NCBI GenBank assembly: GCA_023101725.1
Contig: JALJCO010001155.1
Span: forward strand, 185,260-249,259
Length of the DNA: 64,000 nucleotides
Reading direction: 5' to 3'
Source: Atherinomorus stipes
Taxonomy: Eukaryota; Chordata; Actinopteri; Atheriniformes; Atherinidae
Positions within the stretch are counted from its first letter, which is position 1; the number at the start of each line of letters is the position of its first letter. Shown piece after piece: positions 48,682-60,100 of the stretch. The position numbers and the translations under genes were made by a program. The notes below the pieces were generated by a model. The model worked only from the letters and a program-made list of their open reading frames with translations, ran no database searches and was not told where the DNA came from.

Positions 48682-49832
48682 CAGCGGGGTAAAGTATTGA
48701 ATGAACACGTCAACATTTTTGTCAGAAAATATATTTCTAGTTTAGCTATTGGCATGAAATTTTCACCAGATGCCGGCAACAACCCAAATAATGCACACAT
48801 ACAAAGAAATCCTAAAATTTATGTCCATAAATATGTGTAATATAGTGAAATGACACAGGGAATAAGTACTGAATACACTTACTGAAATGTATTTAATATT
48901 TAGTGCAAAAACCTTTGTTGGTGATTTCAGCCCCCAGACGCCTCCTTCATGGAGAAACCAGTGGAATACATTGCTCAGGTGTAATTTTGGCCCATTTTTC
49001 CACACAAACTGCCTTCAAATATTCAAGGTTCCAGAGGTCTCTTCTGTGAACTTGGATCTTCAGTTCTTTCCAAAGATTTTCATCTGAGGTGATTGACTGG
49101 GCCATTCTATCAGCTTTGTTTTATTTTCCTTAAACCAGTTGAGTGTTTCCTTGGCTGTGTGCTTGGGATGGTTGTCTTCCTGAAAGATCCAGCCTCTTTT
49201 TATCTTCAGCAAATTGCAGCAGATTCTGGTCCAGAATGTCTCTCTACTTTTATCCATTCATTCTTCCTTCAATGATAAGAAGTCCGTTCCCACCTCCAAA
49301 CTTCACTGTTGCTATGGTGTTTTTGGGGTGCAGTGTCATTTGTCCTCCAAACATGTTGTGTCTCAAGACATCCGAAGAGTTCAGTTTTGGTCTCATCTGA
49401 CCAGACTATGTTTTCCAGAATGTCATGGGTTTGTCCAGCTGTTGTGTTCTGAACTTCAAACGAGCATCAACTTGCTTTTTCTTCAGAAATGGAGTCTTGC
49501 ATGGTGTGCGTGCATGAAGGCCATGGCAGTTGAGCGTATTACTTCTTGTTTTCTCTTAAACAACTGCACCTGCTGATTTCAGGTCTTTCTGAAGCTCTCC
49601 ACTAGTGGTCCTGGGCTGTTGGAGAACCTTTCTGATTATTGTTCTGACTCTTCGGTCTAAAGTCTTGTGAGGAGCACCTGGCGGTGGCTGGTTTATGACA
49701 ATGCCATGTTCTTTCCACTTCTGGATGATGGCCCCAACGGTGCTCACTGGAACTTTCAGAAGTTTAGAAATGCACCTGGAACCAATGCCTTCAGTATGTT
49801 TTGCAATAATAAGGTTGCGTAGGTCTTTAGAC
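48682..49832 (-). mobile_element. Tc1-like transposon fossil, minus strand
   Basis: The plus-strand left end, after TA, reads CAGCGGGGTAAAGTATTGAA. On the minus strand the transposase C-terminal part is at 49060-49257 ([20 protein letters not shown], then WPSQSPQM). The N-terminal helix-turn-helix part is at about 49556-49832 (RNLIIAKHTEGIGSRCISKL and KVPVSTVGAIIQKWKEHG). The frame is broken between the pieces. The 5' end of the gene and the second inverted repeat are cut off by the hAT-like end that starts at 49833. Confidence 0.8.
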
Positions 49833-50035
49833 CAGTGGTTCTCAGACTTTTTTTTTTGCAGGGCCCCCTTTTTATTGGAAATTATAATGTCCCACCACCC
49901 CATCCCACCACCGCTACCACATGCACCCAAACATTTACCATGAGATACATGAAAAATGCACTGCATTTGGGGGGCGGCAATGCCTTTGGAGTCATCATCA
50001 TTTGTTCATTAGTAATTTAAAGAATATGCCCATTT
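49833..50035. mobile_element. hAT/Charlie-like terminal fragment
   Basis: The start CAGTGGTTCTCAGACTTTTT is the typical end of a hAT-derived MITE. A C-rich block follows. No matching right end was found nearby, so the extent is approximate. Confidence 0.45.
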
Positions 50036-50167
50036 TTTGTTATTAGTACGAAAACTATACAAAGCAATTATAAAATGTTGATGTTCATTCAATTACCGGA
50101 TAATTCCTACAAATAAAATAAAAACTCTGCAAATGAGGAGACCATAATGACTAGTATCAATTACTTA

Positions 50168-50688
50168 CAGTTGTGCTTAATGTACAGGTATGTAAACTTT
50201 CAAAGTCAGAAAAAAAATCAGCTGCATGTGAAGGAAATTTGAATTGACAAAAGTAATAATAAATTAAAATTGTATGAACATCATGACATTAATTCTGTAC
50301 TGTGGTTAAGCAGAAAAACAAACGAACAAAAAAATAAAACAATTATGCAAGCATGATGGGGCTCCTAAGCAACACTTTGAGGCAATTACTGCAATCAGGT
50401 GTTTTCTGTAACGTCCAATCAGACTTCTGCACCTGTTGACGGGTACTTTGTTCGCTGTTCATGAGCAAAGTACTTTCATTTGCCTGGGACAGTTTTTTGT
50501 TTGTTTGTTTTATCATTTTTTAAACAAAAATTCAAATATTTTATTTTACTAAATTATTATTGAGTATTTATTTATTTATCTATTAATTCATTTATTATTA
50601 CTTTCTTCAGTTTCTTGATATTTGAATTACGATTGTGAATTTACCCCCTTTTTCAATGGGAGGGTATGTAAAACTTCAAGCACGACTG
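50168..50688. mobile_element. Tc1-type MITE
   Basis: Flanked by TA on both sides. The left end CAGTTGTGCTTAATGTACAG and the complement of the right end (CAGTCGTGCTTGAAG) are inverted repeats; GTATGTAAACTTT / GTATGTAAAACTT follow on each side. No transposase remains in 521 bp. Confidence 0.65.
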
Positions 50689-52641
50689 TATATTGAGTTG
50701 ACACGTTTTTTTTTTTTTTGGAGTAGCATGCATTTATAAACACTAAAGAAAAAAATGCTCAAAAATAGTCAGAGGAGGAGCAATGATGCCTTTACAATGC
50801 AGCACCTAACATAGTGAGTTTCCAACAACTAATTTTTTTCTGGCAGGAAAACATTTCGCAACATTCACTATTTCTTTCCTTATAAAAAAAAGACAGATCT
50901 ACAGTAGCAGCAACAGTGACAATATGTTGCTGGGCTGCTTTTCAACAACACAAAAGAATCTGGTTTTGGTTTGGCATCTGGCCTGAAAGCCTCCGACTAC
51001 TGCAGAAGGATTGCTCACTGTCAGGAACACTTAGGCAAATACAACATGAGGAAACAGCTGTCTGCTGTGTAACAAATAAAATGGTTCAGACTTTTTTCTT
51101 TCTTTCTTTCTTTCTTTTTTCTTTATTTTTTATTGAAAAAAAAATAGCAGAAACGTTGACATTTCTAAAACTTTAGTTTTTCTTTAAAGCAACAAAGAGA
51201 CTTGGGATATAAGGTCAGGACATCATCCATTATGTTTGACCTGTTTGTGAACTTTTTTTGTTTTTCAACCAGTATTTGTCATGTTTCCAGTACTGGGTTC
51301 ATGGCCAAATTTGAGAGTGTAAAAGTGTTATGCAAAACAAACTGCTGATTTGTTTCACAGGCGGAGAATAATCTATCAAAGTCACACAAGTTTACATCAA
51401 ACTCTAAGAATAATGTTTAAAGGCACAGAAAGCAAAATCATGTCTACTGGTTTAAATATCTTCTTTGAGATTTCTGTCTTTACCCTGACATAATACAAAG
51501 ATTTGTTTTTAAGTCTTAAAATGATTATTTGTCATTAATACTTAGAAAGTAAAAATCAGTTACCTATTTGATTCTAATGTTGTGCTTGCCAACATAGACA
51601 CAAATTCTTTTAAATAATTAACTAAACGTTTCTAATCAAGGTCCCCAATAGTTAGGAGACGCATTACAACTGGACTTAACCTAACCCTACAACAGATACC
51701 CTGGAAATAAGGCCAAAGGAACATTGACATATACACACAAAACAAAAAATTACTGGTTGAAATTACAGTAATATCCCAGCCACATGAGTTTAAATTCTTG
51801 TAAATGTTGATCACATTTTCTCCCCTTTAATGTGTTCATGATTTGTTCATAAACCCATGACAACTCTGAAAAGTCAAGAGTTGCAGCAATAACTCCACCT
51901 TCAGCATAATAGCTCTGACCTTTCCCTGACTCAGTATCGCAACCTCTCCTTGCTCCTTCCCCCACAGACAGTTATGAGTTGCACTTTGATCTATTAACTG
52001 TCACCTTATTTTTTTTATTTTGCTTGATTATTTGCATTGATGTTTTATGTTTGTTTTTTATGTTTAAAATTCTGTCTGTGTCCTATTGTCCTATTTGATA
52101 CTGTCTGCGCAATCTAACTAGCCATTGGGGACAAATAAAATGTTTAAATTGAAATTAATATGATTTAAATTAAATCAGACTCAGACAACTCCTCTCCAAC
52201 TTTTAACTGAGGTCCCCTGCAAACGTCTATTCATTTTGGTCCTGTGTGAGCTTTTCTTTTTTTTTTTTAAACTAAATTAATTAACACTGACATTAAGTTG
52301 ATCCAGGTATTTCTATATTTCCAATGTTAATTTTAAATGGGCTACAGCGCCATCGTCTGGTGTTGTTTAAGCGGTCCAAGGAAGGTCTTATTACATCCAA
52401 GATTATATCTGAAGCTCAAGCTACTTACTCTGACCAATCTTTTTTACCTAAGTCAACGTTATTCACCTGTATTCAAATTATAAACAATAAATAGAATGGC
52501 GCATGCTGTAGACACGTGACCTGTAAATTAGTCACCTTTAAAAAGCTCGGTATTTAACGAGTGATGTAATCGATGCTAAATTCATTTGGTTGGTATCAAA
52601 ACGAAGCAGGAAGTGCGTCCATGTGACCCAATACTCTTGGT

Positions 52642-52830
52642 ATGACGTCTTCTCGCGATATTACAGTGGATGGGCGTTTTCGTAATCTTGTTAAGTGGAG
52701 TTTCTTGCGAACGTGCAGCAAAACCTCGAGTAAAACTGGTATCATTCAAGCGGCGGTATTCGTGTACATCTGCCTCAGGATAATATATCTGGATTTGACG
52801 AACCAACCCCAGCGCTCTCTGCGATAGAAG
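52642..52830 (+). promoter_or_regulatory. dhrs1: Probable 5' UTR exon and promoter region of dhrs1
   Basis: The dhrs1 start codon lies five bases after an AG acceptor (CGCCCCCCAG), so an upstream untranslated exon is required. The best donor upstream is GCGATAGAAG|GTAGGC at 52830/52831, below a locally GC-richer stretch. The transcription start is not determined. Confidence 0.45.
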
Positions 52831-53536
52831 GTAGGCTGTTTTTACGTAAGATAGCAATAAATTAATAAATAGCAAATACTGTTCTTTTTAAGCGTTTTTC
52901 TGCGTTTTTCTGAGGATTTGAAATAAGAATGAAAAATAAAACGTGTTGCTCGTGTTAGAAACAAATAGGGTGTATGACAAAAACAGAGAAATTATATATC
53001 TAACTGTGAAAAAGCAAGTAGCCTGAAATGTATGTCTGTAGTGGTCGAGATGTTAAACACAACATAATGCATTCAACTACATTTTAACTTTTTTTTTTTT
53101 TTTTTAAAGAGAGAGGGAGAAAAGCAGCACATGCAGGGATTTCTTTGTATAAGTTTAGATAAGCATTTAACTTTTAACTATTACCTTGCACTGACTTTAT
53201 GTTCATGACTACACTGGAGTGATTTCTTTATCTTTTTAAAATTTCTCTTATCTGATCTGTAGTTGTCAAAGTCCTATGAATAAAATGCTGAGTAACAGTG
53301 AGTAGCTCTAAAGTAGTTATATAACAAGAATGATCACCACTTCAGATTCTTGGTTAACTCTGAGTGGAAACAGAGCTCCATCATTTATGTAACCATGATG
53401 CAACTGTTATATATAGCTCCAGTAGTTTGTTGATCATATTTGACTCCTGCTGGCCTTTAATTCATCTAAAGATTGTTTGACTCACAGTAAGTTCATTGTG
53501 TTTTACATGTGGCGCTGATTCCGCCCCCCAGAGAAG

Positions 53537-54292
53537 ATGGCCCTGTCTGGATCGGTGTGTTTAGTTACAGGTGCCTCCAGGGGCATTGGCAGGGGGATAG
53601 CTCTGCAGCTGTCCGAGGCAGGAGCTACCGTCTACATCACGGGACGCCAGGAGAAGACTCTGAAGCAAACTGCTGCAGAGGTGACATTTTAAGCTTTTAT
53701 TTCTAAAGTTAAAACTGGAAACTGGTGATAAATGAAGCCAGGTTGAGATGCAATTTATTAGGCTGGCTAAGTTCCAAAGTTATGTTGACGTGTCTATTCA
53801 TTTCTTATCCTGTTTTTGTCTCGAAGAATGCTGCGGCCTTCAGCTCTGTTGGGCGGTTTCAGTGGTGTTTTGGTCTGATGTCTTTTTACTCAACACAGGT
53901 GAATGAGAGAGGTGGAAAATGTGTACCAGTTGTCTGCGATTCTACAAAAGATGAAGACATTAAGGAGCTTTTCGAACGGATTAAGCGTGAGCAGGACGGC
54001 AGACTGGATGTTCTGGTTAACAATGCCTATGCTGGAGTACAGGTTTGTATCCGTATGTCTCTAACATGAAATGCTCCTGGGATTATTGCTGGCTTGATCA
54101 GTTATTTACCTCGAGCATGCTTAATTTGGGGTTAAGCATGGAAAAAAAGAAAGAAAGCGAAGGAATCAAACAGTCTTTTGTGTTATTGACCTCAACTTGT
54201 GTGTCATTCCAGGCCATCTTTGACAACTTGGGTAAGAAGTTTTGGGAAGTTGATCCGTCTATATGGGATGACATCAACAACACAGGCCTCAG
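53537..54292 (+). CDS. dhrs1: Dehydrogenase/reductase SDR family member 1, 5' part (3 coding exons, truncated by window)
   Basis: Coding exons 53537-53680, 53899-54042 and 54213-54292 join in frame (phases 0, 0, then 2) and give the first 122 residues. The N-terminal Rossmann fold has the cofactor motif TGASRGIG (residues 11-18), the TGRQEKTL segment that follows beta-2, and the NNAYAG motif (89-94) of classical SDRs. The ending FWEVDPSIWDDINNTGLR matches DHRS1, where the next exon begins with the G of GHYFCS. The catalytic Tyr-X3-Lys and Ser lie downstream, outside the window. DHRS1 is an NADPH-dependent reductase acting on steroids and xenobiotics in the endoplasmic reticulum. The exon 3 donor (CTCAG|GTACTG) opens an intron of more than 9.7 kb filled by two retroelements. 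Start chosen: first ATG after the acceptor, giving MALSGSVCLVTGAS. Confidence 0.93.
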
Positions 54293-54454
54293 GTACTGCA
54301 TGCTTCTGTGCTTAATCATGTTGTGGTTAAGTTCACGGATTCTTTGTTGGCAAACTGCATCATGTCATGCATATTAAGATCATTTTCCAGTCATCAATCA
54401 TTACTTGACTTGTTTTTAGTTGTCAGTCAGAGTAAAACAGCAAATTTGAGACTG

Positions 54455-56207
54455 ATACAGGATCTGTGTGTCCAGCAACCTGGCAAAACTATTCTGCAGC
54501 ATTATTAACAGCAGAATCTTAAACTTCATCACTGAACACAATATTCTGAGCAAAAGTCAAATTGGATTTCTCTCAAAATATCCAACATCAGACCACATCT
54601 TTACTGTCCATACCCTCGTCGACAAGCAAGTACATCAGAACAAAGGAAAAATCTTTTTATGCTTTGTAGATTTTAAAAAAGCCTTCGACTCAATTTGGCA
54701 TGATGACCTTTTGTACAAATTAATTATAATGGGTATTGGAGGAAAAATATATGATGTCATAAAATCAATGTATACAAACAACAAATGTTCAGTGAAAATT
54801 GGCAACCAACAAACAACTTTTTCCCCTCAAAACCGTGGTGTCAAACAGGGATGTAGTCTGTCTCCTACTCCATTCAACATTTATATAAATGAATTGGCTA
54901 AGAACTTGGAACACGCTATGTCCCCCGGTATCACCATAGAAAACACTGAAATCAAATGTTTACTATATGCCGATGATCTAGTTTTACTGTCTCCTACCAA
55001 AGAAGGCCTGCAACAACACCTGGATCTCCGGGACAGTTTCTGTTGCACCTGGGCTCTGACTGTTAACCTGAACAAAACTAAAATGCTGATCTTCCAGAAG
55101 AGGTCGGGAAATTACAGCCTTAAACATCAATTCTATCTAGACAAAGTCAAATTAGAGCATGCAAAAAATTACACATATTTAGGTCTCAATATTAGTTCAT
55201 AAGGTAATTTTCAAATGGCTGTGAATGAGTTGAGAGACAAAGCGAGAAGGGCATTTTATGCAATTAAAAGAAATATCAAAACAGATATTCCAATTCAAAT
55301 ATGGTTAAAAATCTTTAAATCTGTAATGAAACCCATCGCTCTATATGGCAGTGAAATATGGGGCCCACTCAGTAAACATTTAAAATTCACTGACTGGGAC
55401 AATCACCCAATTGAGAAATTCCATGTTGAATTCTGTAGAAACATATTACACCTACAGAGACACATCCCACATAACGCCTGCCGAGCAGAACTGGGTCAGC
55501 ATCCTCTACAAATTGCAATAGAAAAAAGAGCCATCAAATTCTACAACCACCTAAAAACAAGTGACCCCCAGAGCTTCCACTACAAAGCATTAAAATCCCA
55601 AGAGATAAACTTGGAGAAAAGTCCCCTCAGTCAGCTCCCCCTGACCTCAACACCAGACCCTCAGAACAGACCCCAAACCATCCGGCCCAACCAGATCACA
55701 AACACACAAAGGGAGACATACATCACCCACTGGATGGACAGCGTAAAGAAGCAGAGCAGAATGGACTGTTATTCAGCCGTAAATAGGCCGTACACAGTGG
55801 CAGATTACCTGACCACCAGATCTGACCACACACTCAGAAAGACTCTGACCAGATACAGACTGAGCGGACACAGTCTGGCTCTGGAAACTGGCCGACACAG
55901 ACAGACCTAGACCCAGAGGGGGGGACTATGCTCTGTTCGCTCTAAGGAGAAATAGAAAGAGAGACAGAATTATTTTCTCTACTGAAGTAAAAAAAATAAA
56001 AAAAGAAAAGAGAAATACCCTATATGAAATATAAAATACAGAGAATATGAGTCCCTCCAGTAGGGGGGGAGGAAAAATTAAATTAGGGGTAAAAAAAAAA
56101 AGCATGGTGGTAGAGGGGGGGAGTGGGTGCTCCCTCCCCATGGAGGGGGGGGAGAAGGGAAAAAAAAAAAAATAAAAATGGGAGAAGTTTTGTATATTGT
56201 TTGATAA
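54455..56207 (+). mobile_element. 5'-truncated LINE (I/Nimb-like) in the dhrs1 intron
   Basis: One reverse-transcriptase frame starts abruptly inside the finger domain (SSNLAKLFCSIINSRILNF). It has the expected blocks FVDFKKAFDSIWHD, GVKQGCSLSP and the catalytic YADDLVLLSP (about 54967-54996). It continues through a thumb-like region to 55910 (TRYRLSGHSLALETGRHRQT). A single in-frame stop at 55200-55202 splits it. The 5' truncation is normal for target-primed reverse transcription. A G- and A-rich 3' UTR follows and is interrupted by the BEL LTR at 56208. ORF1 and the endonuclease are absent, so it cannot be mobile. The clade call is from memory of the C-terminal signature. Confidence 0.85.
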
Positions 56208-56697
56208 TGTATATAGAGGACATGTTGCTTGGAAGCACTGGGTGGTAATGTGTGCGTGTGTGTGCTGCCCTGGTGCGGGGAGTACGTGTGTGTATGGGCG
56301 TGAGCGCGGTTGTCTGTGAGCGTGTGTGGGCGGTGCAAAGGTTTGAAAGGTGCACACTCACCTGGGTGAGATGAGGGAGAGGCAGTTTGGAGTAGCCGTG
56401 ATTTTTTGTTGACCGCTTACGCTTACGCTAACGCTAAAGCTTATGCTGACGTGCACGTTTTGCTGCCATTGTTTTATCCTGGTTTTCTTTTCTGTCAGTT
56501 CATCATTTGTTACTTTAATATCAATACCACCAGTTCCTGCCAAGTACCGCTGTGATAGCTGCATCATGTCATCAATAAACGAATGAAAATGCATCCTGGA
56601 TCCAGCGTTTCTGTAGGCTGAAGGACGAAGCGCGTCATACAAATCATACAGGACCCAACACCTCTCAGCGGCGAAGAAAGGGATTAGGAAGCCGCAA
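56208..56697 (+). repeat. BEL/Pao left LTR (part matched to right copy)
   Basis: A 490-base stretch matches 63513-64000 almost exactly. The LTR probably extends beyond 56697, because the right copy is cut by the window before any terminal CA can be seen. Confidence 0.85.
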
Positions 56698-57111
56698 TAT
56701 TTGTCAACAAAAAAGGCATCTATGAAGAGCCTCACGCTTCGCATCTAAAAGCCAAAGGAATGGGCCATAAAGGAGCAGCTAAGTGCACACGCAATTCATT
56801 CATCTGAATACAGGTAAGCCACACCTGTTTCATGATTCTTGTGGATCACGCCAAGGAGTCCATCCTACTGATGATGCCGCCGCGCATCTTTTGATTGTGA
56901 GGAATTAATGAATGAAGCAGTCGTAATTGCGCCGCTGGGAGCGCTACTGTTCGAGGCCTTTCATTAAACTGGATGGAATAAATGCGCAGCGCTGATGTTG
57001 TCTGGATATCGAGTTGTTGAATTGTCAAACTTTAATGCAATGTGCACGAATCTTGAATGTGAGATCGATTAATTTTAAATGCTGGTTCATGTGAAATAAA
57101 GTTGAATCAAA

Positions 57112-60100
57112 ATGAGTCAAACGGATCACTCTGTGCAAGGTCCAAATATGGTGGAAAATCAAAGTGGAAAAAGGGAAGTGAAACTTACGACAAAAGCCCT
57201 GGAAAACAAAATTGAGCGACTTCAAAATGAACGTAAATCAGCAGTTAATAAAATCAAAGCACTAATACCACAAATGAAATCTCAAATGCAATCAAAGGAA
57301 AACATTTCACAAATCCCGTTGGACTTTGAAAACCTAAATGCACTGTGTGAAAAGGCCCACTTCATGCACAATGAGCTGTTACCATTAATTCCTGAGGAGG
57401 AAAAGGAAAAACAAAAAGAATGGTTTACCACTATTATGGAGTATTCAGAGGCATTTATTGATGCAGTTAAAGACTGGCAAAAGGAAAATTTGCAGGAAAA
57501 TGCAGAGGAGCCTGAACCACCACCATCAACTGCAAACGCTGCTGCTGATAAGCAGAAACTCTCCACTGAAACTGATGCTGAAGACCAGGTGGAGCCACGG
57601 GACAGTGTTTCAAATGCTGGAAGTAAAAGATCTCGTTCCCGTCATTCTTCCACAGCTTCACGCTCCTCAGCACAACGAAAGGCTGAAGTTGAGCTGGCAG
57701 CTTTAGAAGCTAAACAAAAACTACTTCAAGAAAAACATGCAATGGAGGATGAAGAAGAAAGACTGCGTAAAAGAAGGGAAAAATTTCAGCTGGACTGTGA
57801 AATTGCTGAAAAAATGGCTACACTGAATGTCATAAAGGCTAAAAGCAGTGTTGTCAGTGGAAGTTATAAATCAAGAGTCTCCGACGGAATGAACTCACAT
57901 TTGGAAAAGAAACAGCAGCAACAACAATATCCACAAAGGCCACAACCTCTGAATATAAATGCAACAGAATTTATCCCATCTCTCTCTACTAAACCCAAAA
58001 GGAACACAAATGGTCATGCACCTCCAACAGGAAAGCCATCTGTATCTAATTCATCACAACCTCTTGCAAGTTGTGACCTCCAGCATCATTCAAGGCTGGT
58101 CCAAAAGCCTGAGAACACACTGACGCAAGATGGAAACACATTTTGTGAAAACAGCGATGGTGCATTTGACATAATGAGGAAGCAGAATGAAATAACATCA
58201 CTACTCATACAACAGCAATGCCTGTCTGCTCTACCAAAAAGAGAGATCCCAGTATTTGATGGTGACCCTCTGAAGTATCACACTTTCATGAGAGCATTTG
58301 AAAATGGAGTGGAATGCAATACAAATAACAACTATGATCGATTGTATTTTCTGGAACAATATACAAAAGGACATGCAAAGGAGCTTGTGAGAAGTTGCCA
58401 GTATATTGATGCACAAACAGGATATTTCAAAGCAAAGGCTTTATTAAAGGAACATTATGGGAATGAGCAGAAGGTGGCATCTGCTTATATGGAGAGAGCA
58501 TTATCTTGGCCACAAATTAAAACAGAGGATGTGAAGGCTCTGCAGGAATACAGTCTTTTCCTCCGCAGCTGTTGTAATGCTATGGAGGATGTGCAGTACC
58601 TGCATGACCTGGACACACCCTCTAATATGCTGGACATTATAAAGAAGTTGCCATACAAGATGAGAGATCGCTGGAGGAGTCATGCCTGTGACCTACAGGA
58701 GAAATCAGACAGGAGAGCAAGGTTTATTGACATCACAACCTTCATTGAAAGGCAAGTGAAGATTCTCACTGATCCTGTGTTCGGCAACATTCAAGATGCA
58801 CCAACCATACATAAAGGAGGGAGTAAACCCAAAATCCAGCACCGCTTTGGAATTAAAGGGACAACCTTTGGCACCACTGTAGACCCTGTGGAAAGGAAAC
58901 ATCAGTCTGAGAGAAAGAGCAAAGATACTCACCAAACGAGGAGGAATATGTGTCCGTGTTGTAAGGGAGGACATTTGCTTGAGAAATGTGCACAGTTGGA
59001 GAGAATGGCCCACAAAGAGAAGATAGGCTTCTTAAAGGAGAACGGATTCTGTTATAGCTGCCTGTGTAAAGGACACGTCAGTAAAGAATGCCGAAAAAGG
59101 ATCTCCTGTATAAAATGTGGCCTGAAGCACCCAACTGTTCTACATAGAGACAATGTGAGTAATGCTGATCAGACTGAGAGGAACACTACAGTGTCTGTGG
59201 ATAACACCCTGGTTTCGAGTGGTCTTACAGGGGCTGGAGAGCAGAACTGCAAGCTTCCCATAGTGCCAGTCCAAGTCAAAGCTAAGAGGGGCAATAAAAT
59301 CATCTACACATACGCTTTCCTGGACCAAGGTAGCACAGCGGTATTCTGTACCGAGGATTTATTGCACAGACTCCATCTCACTGGAAGAAGGACTAACATT
59401 CTCTTGAGAACCATGGGGCAGGAAAGAGTGGTGACCAGCTTTGTGGTGCCCGAGTTGGAGATAGCGGCACTGAATGGCGAAAACTTTATTGACTTGCCGA
59501 GAGCTTACACACAGAAGTCAATGCCAGTATACCAGAGCAATATACCAACAGAACGGGATTTGAGGATGTGGCCGCACTTAAAGCACCTGACCTTACCTCA
59601 GATTGATGCAGGAATTGATCTACTCATAGGAACTAATGTTCCCAAGGCCATGGAGCCATTGGAGGTGATCCGCAGCGTAAATGATGGGCCTTATGCTATT
59701 AGGACTGTACTGGGCTGGACAGTGAATGGGCCACTGACAGGAGGAAACAGTGGGCAGGCCATTAACTGCGAATCAGTGACAGTAAACAGAGTCTCCATCA
59801 TTAATCTGGATGAGCTGTGGAAACAACAATTTAAGAACGATTTTCCTGAAACTGTCATGGATGAGCAACCAGGTCTGTCAAAGGAGGATCAAAAGTTTCT
59901 GGAGCTAGTGACAACATCTGTTAAACATCTGGATGGTCACTATCAGATCTGTCTGCCATTTAGGGAGCCGGAGGTCAGCATGCCTAATAACAGGAGGGTT
60001 GTGGAACAGAGGTTGTACCATCTGAAAAGGAGGCTTCAGAGAGACCCACTGTTTCACTCAGAATATAACACCTTCATGAACGACTTGTTTGTAAAGGGCT

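Larger units (their letters stand above)
47640..52640. other. Intergenic region between the coiled-coil/SPRY gene and dhrs1
   Basis: The two genes are divergent here. Apart from the listed LINE fragment, Tc1 fossil, hAT-like end and Tc1-type MITE, I see AT-rich sequence without a splice-supported gene. The promoter of the coiled-coil gene should lie just above 47640 and that of dhrs1 near 52600. Confidence 0.6.

Noticed and set aside
56358..56744. A 128-codon minus-strand frame in the left LTR, also seen in the right LTR (63661-63945)
   Set aside because: It appears twice only because the LTR is duplicated. It has no known LTR-antisense domain and does not explain any feature of the element.
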